From: Glandiceps talaboti | Lineage: Eukaryota > Hemichordata > Enteropneusta > Spengelidae | Length of the DNA: 64,000 nt | NCBI RefSeq assembly: GCF_964340395.1 | Contig: NC_135551.1 | Location: 5,055,463 to 5,119,462 of the forward strand | Direction: 5' to 3' | In this document: piece by piece, positions 23,301-33,207 of the stretch | Layout: each line of letters begins with the position of its first letter | Numbering within the stretch: position 1 is the first letter of the stretch | Notes under the pieces: generated by a model | What the model was told of the DNA's origin: nothing | What the model saw: only the letters and a program-made list of their open reading frames with translations | The model's database searches: none | Made by a program: the position numbers and the translations under genes

Positions 23301-26300
23301 ATATTTTTAATTTTTAACAGACTTGCAGACCAATCATTTTAAAGATTTTACAATGGCAAACATAGAATTAAGGGCCATATGTGGATAAACATACAAAAAT
23401 TGGACAGTGTTACATATGCCTGGCCCTAGCAACAAGGCCACACCCATAGCAACTATCAAATGAGGATATATATTGCAAAGATGGTTAGGCAAGTGGATAA
23501 ACTATGTATAGGTGTTCATTAGCAGGATGTTTATCCAGTTATCTATCCAACCCTATTGTTATCCTTTGCAATATTAATGAGTTATTTACATAATTAATGG
23601 TTTTGCAGTAATTAGGTTATATCTTACGAATGTAAACTTTAAATAAAATGTAATTTAGTACATACATTAATGATAACAAGGTGCATGTGTCATCAAGTTT
23701 GATAATACCGTATAGCTTGTAATTGTAATGAGTTATTAGTGATAATTAGTGATTTTCAGTACTTAGGCTAGATCTTAAGAATGCACACTTAAGGATGCAC
23801 TCATCCTCTGGTGTTATATGGATGTGTGAGCTGATTAAAAATAAGCACTTCTGATCGCAATAGATATATTACTTAATCGATAAAATAGAGAAAATATCAT
23901 TGTATACTAGTACATGTATAGTTTTGCATGTCATACCTCTCAGTATCGAAACAATAAACGGTTCATGCATATATTCGGAACAGGTAGCCTGTGGGGGTCA
24001 GCTATGAAACGGTGATGCGAAGCCCAGGGTTAGTCGAATCTCCACTAAAACTACACCGAGCTGTACGACATTAATACACGTACAATTACTGAAGTTTAAC
24101 TAGCAAATTACATTTACCATCTTTGAAACAAGTGAATATATCCATCGCCCTTTTGTAATAAAACTTGGCGAATCTCATAAGGTGAACAGATTACACTAAC
24201 CTAGATCGTGGTGGTGTCTGTGGATGGTAGGCTAGTAGCCTGAATGAGAATGAATGGGTACTCTTAGGTAGGTTTTATTTGAGTAGACGTCGTAACAAGG
24301 ACAAAAATAGTTGACAAAACAACTACTTGAGTGGTAGACCTGATTAATATTTGTTTTCAAAATCATTGCCTGATTTTACTGGCACGAAAGAAGAGATTCA
24401 GTTGAGGTTAACTATGCGAAAAGTCAAATTTACCCACCTTTACCCAACCTTTACCCTACCTGTGACCCACCTAACTACCATCTCTGTCAAGGGGTAGTAC
24501 GAGACAAAGTGATACTTTTGACTGTTCACAGCCCCAGGGGAGAGGTCACCGGAGGTGAATTAATTAAGTCAAAAGTGTCACTTCGTCTAATATTCACCAC
24601 ATTTACACATCCTCTGCTAAAGATTTACCCCGGTGGAAAGACATGGTCAAATATGACATTTCGTATAGTGAACTAAACTCTAGTGAAAGTTACAGTGGTT
24701 TGAAAATACAGCAAACTCAACTTTTACAGAAGAGGATATGAAAAATGAGTTCCAAAGCTAGGTTTTATTTATTGATGTAGTAACTAATGGATATGCAATA
24801 TCATGTCTGGTACTGCAGAATTTTTCTTTCGACAAGGCGTGAAGGAACAGCAATCTAAAGTTTTGCCTTTATTGAAGGCATTCAGTTTACATCTGATATA
24901 AACATATTGTTGATCAATAGCATAGCATCAATTGAATTGTTACTATACAAAATTATGTATTCGAGTGAATAGACCCAATTATTTTTATTCAAAACTACTC
25001 GCGCCATTATGTCGTATGCATTGTCTACGTTTCTACTAGTATAGCTATTTGGGTGGCGTTACATGTCAATTCAAAGGAACAACATGAATAGACGTGTTCT
25101 CCACTGTTACATTTGATTACGTTATTTCATCGAAATTCTAAAATAAAACAAGATCAAGGACAATGTAGTATAAAATAAAGATGATAAATTCAGTATCTGA
25201 AGAATATCTTTTATAATATTTCAAAGGAACAATATGAATATATGCATATTTAGTTTAGTTATTCAGCGTGAAGGCACTCTTACATTCGATTACGCAACAA
25301 ACTTCCTCTTGGTCAGTCATGAATAAAGGTTGAAAGTAACAGCAGAGACAGATTCTAATGTACCACCCAACCCCAACCCACCAGAAAATAGTATCTTAAA
25401 TCAAATTTTATTGCATTGTTAGCTATCATTCCACGTGTTTTAGTACTCAAAGAAAATCTGACATTCAAATCCTCAACGTAAACGTCTCATACACAAATAA
25501 CCTTCATTGCTGGGAATAAGTAGTCACATGCCAACTTGATGACTAAGCCTATCTCATTTTGACACCATTGCAAAGTGGGAAATTAATAAGAGCTCATGAA
25601 ATGCCTTTAACAACGATTCATTTACTTTTTAATATGATATTTCTACAGAACGTAGAGGAAGAACTGCATACAGAACAAATAACAAAAACGTTCTAAAGTA
25701 ACTGTCATATTGACTTTTTCCATTGCTCTAGAAAGTATCTCAATTGGTCCAAAGTGGGGGTAAAACATTCTGAATGTTTCTAAAGGTGTTTTACTGAGTG
25801 ATGTTTCTTTTCTATCTAATATTTGCAAGAGGTCCAATTTATGTAACTTGTATGCTAATATTGAGAGGTAAAATTTCAAATTTTGTGTAGACCTAAACTT
25901 GGACTCTATATCCTGTGTAGAATGTACCTGTCCAGGATTCAATACTACATGTGTAGATACGTATTAAAACCAGATGCCAGATCTGAAAAGGAATATTTTT
26001 AATGTGTGTATGTACACTTGATAACAAGCCATACCAATACGCCGAAATTGGTCAAAAGGACATATCATTTGGCAAGGGTCGTTCTATGCAATAAATGAAT
26101 GCCTCTATTTTTTTACGATGCATGTACCCATGAATGTACATGGGGAAGGAAGCCATTGAGGCTTTTATAGACCCCTTACTGTTCTGAGGTGTTATCAATA
26201 CACACTATAAAATGATTAATTGATGTAGTCACAATAACCCTTTCTGGTAAACTGTTCCAAATGTCTACGACATATTGACTGGAAAAATATTTATGTATAT

Positions 26301-29300
26301 CCAATCTGGATTAAAAGAATTACTAAGTAATTACAATGATTTAATTGGTGTAGTAATAACAATAACCCTTTCTGGTAAACTGAACAGTTCCAAATGTTTA
26401 CAACATGTCGACTGAAAAAAATATTTTGGTATATCCAATCCGGATCTGTCTTTAAATCATTTCAATCTATATCCCCTTGTTGTCGAAGTAGATACTTTGA
26501 AAAATACAACTGGATCAAGGAGAATATGTAAATGGAAAAGTTTATACACTTCAAGCAAATCAGCTCTAATTCATCTAGTTTCTAAAGTTGTCAGTTTCAA
26601 TATGCGTAACTGTCCTCATAATTCAAGCCACCAAGCTGCGGAATCATCCTGGTGAACCGACGCTGCACTTTTTCCAAAAATGTAATATCCCTACTCGTAT
26701 ATATGTGGGGAAGACACTGGGGAAGCATAGTCAAGGTGTGGACTTACTAGTGCTTTAAAAGATAAAAACCAACCAGAGTATTCATATCATAGTAACTGAA
26801 ATAATTCATGGTTGGCATACATTTTTGAAAGAATAGCAATCACCAACATCAAACAATACAGGAAATCAAATAAACTGGAAGCATCATACATAATATGCAA
26901 ATGATATGCAAATAAAGAAGCCAGAATTTATCATTTTGTGATTAAAATGCAAAATTATACAACTGTCTACAAGTTTATAATCTACAGGATGCCCATAAGT
27001 ACATGTATACAGATATAAAGCAATCGTACAGTTCACATATTTTAATTTGCCATCAATATACAGAAAAACCATAATCTTACATCATTTATGAAATTGCTGC
27101 AAAAATTACCCTTAATATTGAAATAAAAATTGCCAATATATATTTTTTAATTGCTCAGATGATGGGGAACACAATGAGATATGTTGGCAAAAATTAACAT
27201 GAATTTCACACGAAACCCAAAAATCTGCCATATGCCCCCGCACTACCAGTATGAAAAACCATAACATAATCCTTTGTAGAAGAAATGAACTTTGTTATTA
27301 TTAATGTAAGTTCCATATTATATGAAAATCGAAGGTTGTATTAAGATATTGTCTATATTATATTACCAAATTAACCATTAACTTAAAAATACAAATCATA
27401 GAAAGTGAAGCTTGAATTCTTACGGTATTACCTAAATACCCCCAATAGGTAATTAGACAATTTTTACATACATACATACATACATACATGCATACATGCA
27501 TACATGCATACACGCATACACACATACACACATACATACATACATACATACATACATACATACATACATACATACACACACAATGCCTCATGTAATTAAT
27601 ATCCCCATTTACGAAATTAACAAATTCGTCGCCTTACCAAGAAGAAAAGCTTGTATACTAGCACCAGAGACTGTGACAGCAAGTAGGCAGCGTATGATGA
27701 CAAATGTTACGTAATGATGTACAAAAAAGGCAATAATAGCCAAGACTTGTAACAATGATAAACACAGCATCAACGTCGTCAATCGTCCGATCCTGAATTT
27801 GAAAGAAAATGCAGAGAATAAGTAACATGCATGCATGTATGCATGTATGTATGTGTGTATGTATGTATGTATGTATGTATGTATGTATGTATGTATGTAT
27901 GCATGCATGCATGTATGTATGTATGTATGTATGTATGTATGTATGTATGTATGCATGCATGCATGCATGCATGCATGTATGCATGTATGCATGTATGTAT
28001 GTATGTATGTATGTATGTGTGTATGTGTCTATGTGTGCATGCATGCATGCATGTATGTATGTATGTATGTATGTATGTATGTATGTATACGTATGTATGT
28101 ATGTATGTATGTAACAATTGTCTAATTACCTATTGGGGGTATTCAAGTAAAATATCTTAAAACAATTGAAAAATAATGTTTGTTTATTTTTTGTTTTGGT
28201 GTTTATAAATGTAGTTTATATTACTTCCTGTTGACTGACATCTCACTTCTTCAAGATACTTGTCACATTCAATGAAGTAAATAAATAAAACAGAGTTATA
28301 ATGAACCAACAACATCAACATCAATGAACAAAATGATCCAAGTTGAATTGTCAAAGTTTTGGTGCAAACACGTTCTCGATGTTCTTTTGTTTACAGTCCG
28401 TGTGGATTGTACATCTCGCGAGATCCCATAAAGTGGCGTACGTAAGGAGTCGTCATTAAATTACGGTATAACTTCAAATGTTCCGATTTCGAGAATTTTG
28501 GTCATCCGTACTGGGACTTTTGTAATCAAGACGAGGTAAACCGACTAAAAATCGATTTATTGCTAATATTTGACCACTGGGCGTGTTAATTCCTTAGTTA
28601 CCGGCATTTCTGGTAAGCCCATGTTTCAAAGCTGTCTCCTCGCAGGGCGGGGAAGGGAGGGACAATTGTCAGAATCGAGTCCCAAATTACTCATGTTTTA
28701 TATCATCTGGTTACCGTAAGCTTAACGCTTAATGTTAAAAAGAACGAGTGTGGTTGCTGTTGAGAACAGAGATAGCAGATGGGTCACTGAGTCTTTGACG
28801 TAATGCGTTTGTGCGGGATAGAAATTACACTTTCACATTTATTTACCGATGATTTGGCCACACTTTTGATCGGACAAGTTGCCTTCCTAGCAAACAATAC
28901 CAAAGGTGACAGCACTACAAACAACTAATACTGTAACCTTAAAACTACTACTAAAAGATCATTTCCATAGTAGTAACACAACGACATAATAACTGTCAAT
29001 TAAATTACTCAAAATTACATAACCGTCATGTTCACTGGAAAGCAATTAAATATGCAGTCTAGTGGGTGCATAACAAAGCAGATGTAGGTGCCCTCTTTTG
29101 TGTTAAGTCTACTTGACTAGTTTTGACTGACTGATCAAGGGGTGGTGTAAAACTTACATGTCTGAAACGGGTCCAAAAGCAAAACATCCAACAGCATTAC
29201 CTGACATATACAGTGATGTAATAAGAGCACTTTGGTATGATGTATCACATACAAGATCAAACTGAATATAGAAATGACACAAAAAGAACAAATATTAAAA

Positions 29301-32300
29301 ATACAACATTTTTGGGGGAGATATATTAATAATACAGACACGTACGTCATACAGTTTGAGTATATATATACACAGTGGGTTTAACGTATGATCTGGTTAC
29401 AGAGTTGCAAACATGTTCCCCAATCAAGTTTTTGTTCATTTGCTTCCATGCATGCATGCATGCATGCATGGCAAATGGAATGTACACCATTTCGCCACAC
29501 GCAGTACAATATTTATCCCCTGATAATTTTCCGGATCTTTTTTTTACTATTTTACTGGACAACTCTGTGGTTTTGATAGAACGGCTAGTCTGTCATAGTG
29601 ACGGTACACCACCATCAACTACCTCATCATTTGAAAAGTAAATCGACAAAACTAATTCATCAAGCATATCTATAATAACTACAAATAACGCTCAAACAGT
29701 CAATATGTCTATCGAATGTTTACGTGTGGTTTCGAACTGTTGCAACACAAGTTACGTTATTATAAACTAAAACTTAATAACAAATCAAGCCAAGATATAC
29801 ATAAGGGACCGGTCAGTTTCTTCGGCCTGGGGGGGGGGCGGTGGATTGGTAGGGAGATCACCCTGTTTTTGAAATTGGCAGTAGGGGGGGTCATGCTGTT
29901 TTGAAAATTGTGGAAGGGGGGGGGGGTCATTGTGTTTTAGATTGTGATGGAAGAAAAAAATCCTTTCTACAATGGTATAGCCTTGTCTGAAATGTGGTAC
30001 ATGTCAATATTTGTTCTTGTCCCTGTTTCTTACATGAATTCTTTAACATTACTTATTAGTTCAAACCTAACTATACATATTCATATACATTGTACATGTA
30101 CCGGTATTACCTAGCTACCGCACTAGTTACAGCACATGTCATGTAAATGCTTGGCTGTTTCACAATCAATGCTTCACTTATATTGCAGTTTGGGGCAAAA
30201 GTGAACTTGAAGGTTTCGTAATGGTAATTTTCATAGATAGTTTATAAATGAAGTTAATCTAAATTGTTCTACTCGTCATGCTATTGACACTACAAATCAC
30301 CACATCTCATCAGATTCCAATTACTATTATACACTAGGTATGAGAACCTAAAGTTCTCTAACATACCGGTGTCTTTATTATACATGCACTATTAATGCCC
30401 CTATATACTAATGTTACGTGTCCATTTTATGTGATATGAGAAACTCATTTAAAAACGTTTTACGTTAGCTTTTCGAAGCTTGGAAATATTACCTCAAAGG
30501 TTATGAATAACCTAAGCATTGCCTTAGTATATCTCAAGCAAAAAACTCCAGATCTGCCAGGGGGAAAACCCCAAGGACTCCCTCCCCCCCCAGAGGTCAC
30601 TCATACATTCAACCAACAATCAGATGCACCAACAACCTTTTCACTGTCATAATGGTATTAAACTTTTCTTAAATATTTTCACCCTCTTCTAATTTGATAT
30701 GATAGTCTTTTCAAGATCTGAAACGTTTGCCAAGGTAGTCTAAAATGCCTTAAACTCCAAATCTCCCATACCAATGATACTACCATTAGATGTGCTGACC
30801 TTTACTACATGTATATAATGATGCCATTTAAACTTTTTATGAACATATTTCAACCCTTAGTGTAAGTTATAAAGAATAGTTTCTGATACTTGCTGTCTTG
30901 TAAAGCATGGATTAAGTTGTTGCTTGAATGGGTCTGAATGGCCTACATATTGGCTTTAAGAGTAAAAATCCTCCAGGGTTTCTAGAGGGAGACCCCCTCA
31001 GACCCCCCCCCCCCACATGACCCCCCCCCCACATGAGGTGGACATATCCCAGTCTCAAGCTATTCCCCTCTTACTGCCAAGATGCTATCAAAGTATATTT
31101 CAAAAATATTTCAACCTTATGTAGTTACATTTTACATGTTGGTGCTGTCTTGTAAAGCTTGGAAATTATTTTCTGAAAATGTCTGAATAGTCTCAAACTT
31201 GACTTTTCAGAGTTAAAAACCTCCTGGGCTTCTAGGGAGAGACCCCCTAGGACCCCCATAAGAGATGTACATATTCCCTTCTCAAGCTTTCCTACCTTTC
31301 ACTGCCAAGATGCTATTAAACTCCTTTTCGAATATATTTACCCTGTGTAGTCAATCATTATAAATATGATAGTGCTAACCCGGGATCTTATAAAGTAGAT
31401 GCAAGACAGTCAAGCAGTCCACACTGAGTCACGATAAAAAAATACCTTTCATGCGAATATTATATATATGGGGGGTCATCATGTTTAAGAATTAAGTGAT
31501 GGGGGGGGGGTCAGCCTGTTTTTGGTTTTACAGATAGGGGGGTCAGTGATTTTTGTCGGTCCGATTTAAGAATCCACCGCCCCCCCCCCCCCAGGCTGGA
31601 GAAACTGACCGGTCCCTAAACACTCGTATACGCGACAGATATGCATGACAATGTCACTATTGACAGACTTATTGCAACAATGAGTGTCATTACATTGCTA
31701 GCAACTGTCAATGCTGATTTGTCAGTGCTTACGTGTTGTTGTTGTTGTTGTTATTGTTGTTGTTGTTGTTGTTGGCATAGGTGATGGCAAAGGTGTTTGT
31801 GGTGGTGGTGGTGGTGGTGGTGGTGGTGGTGGTGGTGGTACAGTGGTCGTGTCGTTATAAGTGGTGGTGGTGTACGGTGGTGGTGATGGTCATCATGTCA
31901 TCATCTAATCTTTAAATGCAGGTCATATCGTTGTAACAGTACATACCTCATGTATCATAGTTGATGTATACTGGGAAGTATCATAGGTCCAACCATTATC
32001 ACATTTCACAACATTTGAAGTGTTTTTAGATATCTGAGCCAGCGATAAAAAATCGGTTGCATTCATGACTTCGTATCGAAAGCAGCTACTCCATTTCCAA
32101 CCAGATTCACACGACCCGTCATCGCGCTCCCTCGGTAAAAGAAGGTCCTGCACCCTTCCATGACAATCATCCGTTTTATTTAAAGTCTCGCATTCGTCGG
32201 TCAAATTAGACGACTCTGCCATTTTACACCAATAATCTGTAGGTGCTTGAATGAAAACTGGTGCTGTATTCTTTAGAGATGTTAATACCGCCACGAAGCA

Positions 32301-32378
32301 TAGCAGTACAACACATCGTTTCTGATATGGTCCAAATTCTCCAACTAAATGCGTCAATAAATTGTCATAATCCACCAT
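13800..32378 (-). CDS. SLC22-family organic cation/anion/carnitine transporter, complete 10-exon gene
   Basis: Ten exons on the minus strand: 32378-31947, 29261-29158, 27792-27638, 22191-22023, 21249-21090, 20170-20070, 16159-15942, 15521-15407, 14422-14213 and 13884-13800. All introns are GT-AG, all phases match, and the joined frame is 582 residues. Exon 1 gives the N-terminus, helix 1 and the large Cys-rich extracellular loop with Asn-x-Ser/Thr sites, ending CDNGWTYDTSQYTSTMIHE. Later landmarks are FDLVCD, TELVGPSKR, FIRDWR, PESPRWL (290-296), DLFRFRNMRMKT, ETRLGRR (418-424), TELYPTVVR and LPETRGEKLPET. These are the hallmarks of SLC22 major-facilitator transporters, which move organic ions or zwitterions across the plasma membrane. 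Exons 2, 3 and 4 are 104, 155 and 169 nt, the sizes I recall for vertebrate SLC22 genes. The usual SDRxGRR in loop 2-3 is SDMIGRL. The substrate cannot be read from the sequence. The start codon has A at -3 and G at +4. Confidence 0.93.
14213..14422 (-). CDS. SLC22 exon 9 (TM11-TM12)
   Basis: 210 nt, acceptor atctgtag, donor GGAAG|GTAGGA. Contains LCLPETRGEKLPETMEE. A TAG directly overlaps the donor, so intron retention would end the protein at the same Arg. Confidence 0.9.
14459..14543. repeat. (GT)n/(GTGC)n microsatellite
   Basis: An alternating GT run followed by GTGC units, in SLC22 intron 9 on the minus-strand gene, just upstream of exon 9. Confidence 0.95.
15407..15521 (-). CDS. SLC22 exon 8 (TM10)
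   Basis: 115 nt, acceptor catcatag, donor GTAAG|GTAAGA. Reads GKFSISGVFAISWIYFTELY, ending PTVVR with the Arg codon split. Confidence 0.92.
15942..16159 (-). CDS. SLC22 exon 7 (TM7-TM9)
   Basis: 218 nt, acceptor cttctctag, donor CACAAT|GTAAGT. Reads FSASLTYFGFTLNISNIGG, then the ETRLGRR loop motif. Confidence 0.92.
16258..17675. mobile_element. foldback element with ~200-bp terminal inverted repeats
   Basis: 16258-16462 and 17473-17675 are inverted copies of each other (shared blocks include CATAAGCTCGCGCAGGGTAG and TTCTCTGACATGGACGAGAA). Nested inside are a second inverted pair (about 16905-17000 with 17100-17215, around TCCCAGGGATGCATTGCGG) and a third (about 17269-17330, around TTAAGTTTTAGTGTTTAACC). 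No transposase frame. It lies in intron 6 of the SLC22 gene, beyond exon 7. No clear target-site duplication was seen. Confidence 0.8.
17690..18740. other. decayed repeat DNA in SLC22 intron 6
   Basis: 17700-17760 repeats, in inverted form, the GC-rich block GAGCCGCTA..CGGCAGC also present at about 17020-17055, so remnants of the foldback element extend past its outer arm. At 18615-18690 a GACGGACGACGACAG stretch resembles the terminal parts of common invertebrate repeats. No coding potential was found. Confidence 0.4.
18830..19440. repeat. degenerate ~130-bp tandem repeat ending in a GACA tract
   Basis: About four and a half units share the phrases ACCAAATTxxATTGAA, GCATTCTTAAGATATAGCCT, AATTACxxxxATTCATTAAT and AAGCTAxATCAACAAAC. 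A (GACA)n-rich stretch follows at 19488-19585. A related inverted stretch lies at about 23560-23800. Confidence 0.7.
19488..19585. repeat. (CAGA)n-rich microsatellite
   Basis: Imperfect CAGACAGA units at the end of the preceding satellite-like repeat. Confidence 0.8.
20070..20170 (-). CDS. SLC22 exon 6 (loop 6-7 to start of TM7)
   Basis: 101 nt, acceptor tttgacag, donor TGCAA|GTAAGT. Reads SPIDLFRFRNMRMKTCILMF. Confidence 0.92.
20289..20382. repeat. (TTG)n/(TGC)n/(TCG)n trinucleotide repeat
   Basis: More than 25 triplet units just upstream of SLC22 exon 6 (intron 5). It makes an artefactual poly-Cys frame on the plus strand. Confidence 0.95.
21090..21249 (-). CDS. SLC22 exon 5 (intracellular loop 6-7, PESPRWL)
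   Basis: 160 nt, acceptor atttcag, donor AATAAC|GTAAGT. Encodes IIPESPRWLISVGKISRAMK and a hydrophilic stretch, phase 0 at its end. Confidence 0.92.
21385..21660. repeat. degenerate ~80-bp tandem repeat
   Basis: TTGTAAGTGxCxGTGTATAAAGTGTTCTC-TTACAATCCTGT recurs three to four times in SLC22 intron 4. Divergent; no coding potential. Confidence 0.6.
22023..22191 (-). CDS. SLC22 exon 4 (TM5-TM6)
   Basis: 169 nt, acceptor tttcctag, donor TGGTG|GTGAGT. Reads TELVGPSKRAFVGALYYVYY, FIRDWRLLELV and ends in SFW. Confidence 0.92.
22740..23480. repeat. dispersed repeat cluster with TAGCAACA / CCATAGCAAC blocks
   Basis: Units such as CCTAGCAACAAGGCCACACCCATAGCAAC followed by GTATATTGTAAAGATAACA and a TAGGCAA-type block recur near 22830, 22935 and 23420. 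The same family is seen at 54320-54560. It lies in SLC22 intron 3. Confidence 0.6.
23560..23800. repeat. inverted relative of the 18.8-19.4 kb satellite-like repeat
   Basis: Two units with ATTAGGTTATATCTTACGAATG-like and TTAGGCTAGATCTTAAGAATG-like blocks, complementary to the CATTCTTAAGATATAGCCTAAT block at 19 kb. Confidence 0.5.
23801..26129. other. SLC22 intron 3, no further feature recognised
   Basis: A short inverted pair at about 24504-24590 (AAAGTGATACTTTTGAC with GTCAAAAGTGTCACTT) is the only visible structure. The open frame 25643-25942 (-) has no recognisable family. Confidence 0.4.
26130..26765 (-). mobile_element. CR1/Jockey-type LINE reverse transcriptase C-terminal fragment
   Basis: The minus strand reads HLDYASPVSSPHIY, then LEKVQRRFTRMIPQLGGLNY, then after stops QYVVDIWNSLPERVIVTTSI. 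These are the conserved end motifs of CR1/Jockey-clade reverse transcriptases (PHLEYAxxVWSP, KVQRRxTKxIxxL, WNxLPxxVVxAxSxNxF). Several stops and frame changes make it a dead fragment. The WNSLPE block is partly duplicated: 26219-26307 and about 26340-26443 are diverged direct copies. It sits in SLC22 intron 3 in the same orientation as the gene. Confidence 0.75.
27437..28141. repeat. inverted repeat bracketing SLC22 exon 3
   Basis: 27437-27460 and 28118-28141 are perfect 24-base inverted copies. Each is followed inward by a long tetranucleotide tract: (ACAT)n at about 27466-27575 and (ATGT)n at about 27829-28110, which are complementary. Exon 3 (27638-27792) lies in the intervening loop of about 250 bases. 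Confidence 0.9.
27638..27792 (-). CDS. SLC22 exon 3 (TM3-TM4)
   Basis: 155 nt, acceptor aaattcag, donor TTG|GTAAGG. Reads IGRLTTLMLCLSLLQVLAII and ends ...AFLL. It lies between two long inverted tetranucleotide repeats (27437-28141). Confidence 0.92.
28142..29157. other. SLC22 intron 2, no feature recognised
   Basis: No repeat element or open frame of note. Confidence 0.4.
29158..29261 (-). CDS. SLC22 exon 2 (TM2, start of loop 2-3)
   Basis: 104 nt, acceptor attcag, donor GACAT|GTAAGT. Reads FDLVCDTSYQSALITSLYMS and ends ...GPVSDM, with the Met codon split across the intron. Confidence 0.92.
29448..29470. repeat. (CATG)n short microsatellite
   Basis: About five CATG units in intron 1 of the SLC22 gene. 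Confidence 0.8.
29805..31616 (+). mobile_element. Harbinger-like non-autonomous DNA element, copy B
   Basis: Termini GGGACCGGTCAGTTTCTTC (left) and GAGAAACTGACCGGTCCC (right) with TAA on both sides (29802-29804 and 31617-31619), as expected for PIF/Harbinger. It is inverted relative to copy A (10578-12203). The inner part holds tandem units of roughly 200-250 bases marked by CTGCCAAGATGCTATxAAA (31076, 31302 and diverged forms near 30640 and 30820). No transposase. It lies in intron 1 of the SLC22 gene. Confidence 0.78.
31737..31840. repeat. (TTG)n and (GTG)n trinucleotide repeats
   Basis: TTG units to about 31773, then GTG units at 31798-31840, in intron 1 close to exon 1. Confidence 0.9.
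31947..32378 (-). CDS. SLC22 exon 1 (start, TM1, extracellular loop)
   Basis: ATG at 32378-32376, donor GAG|GTATGT, 144 codons, phase 0. It contains the first helix (VVLLCFVAVLTSL) and a loop with Asn-linked sites NLT, NKT, NAT and NTS. Confidence 0.93.
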
Positions 32379-32979
32379 TTTGCGACGATTAGTACTATAA
32401 TGGTAGATCCTAGATCAGCGGTGATTAAAAATATTATTGTGAACTCCAAATGTAAGACAGGAGTACAGGTAATGTTTGCTTACTGTCATGTAAGGTCCGA
32501 AGTACAGAAGGTCCTCCACACATCTTATAGTATACATTGTAGTACATGACCTAATTAACATATGATGAACACATTTGAAGGACGAATGTTCATATGATGA
32601 ACACATTTGAAAGACGAATTATGCAATAATATGCTATCAAAGGGAATAACCAGTGTCATGAAATGGGCGGGCAATAATGCGCTTGCCATCTCAAACATTG
32701 AGTTATCACTGTGTTCAAATCTACACCACTTCACTATTTTATAAGCTGTGATAATACGCACATGTAAATTCAATGCGGAGTATAATTGTGATATAACCAT
32801 AACCAAAGGTTATTGAACCTATAGCTACCTATATATTCATTCATATGCAAATACACGGGCAAGGCCAAATACACACGATAAAATAATAGTTTGGAGTACT
32901 AGGATGATTCTATGTTGTTTGGAGTGGTAACGGTTTCACATCCAACCTTCTCACCGACTTTAGTGATCGAACAAAAGGT
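32379..32979. other. 5' flank of the SLC22 gene
   Basis: Presumed 5' UTR and promoter region. GATGAACACATTTGAA(A/G)GACGAAT occurs twice in tandem at about 32564-32620. No TATA box or CpG-rich core stands out. Confidence 0.35.
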
Positions 32980-33070
<91 letters not shown>

Positions 33071-33126
33071 TTGCGCTCTGCCACTGCGGTATAGAGCACT
33101 GTCTCAGCAGATTGACACTCACCGAG

Positions 33127-33204
<78 letters not shown>
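32980..33204. repeat. two (AT)n microsatellites around a short unique spacer
   Basis: (AT)n at 32980-33066 and 33127-33204 separated by about 60 unique bases. A long stem between the two runs is possible. Confidence 0.9.

Positions 33205-33207
<3 letters not shown>

Noticed and set aside
25643-25942. 99-codon minus-strand frame in SLC22 intron 3
   Set aside because: No recognisable motif, no matching splice phase, and lies between exons whose join is already complete.
27609-28160. Long frames with YIHT/YVCM repeats on both strands
   Set aside because: Microsatellite products; only the 27638-27792 part of one frame is real (SLC22 exon 3).
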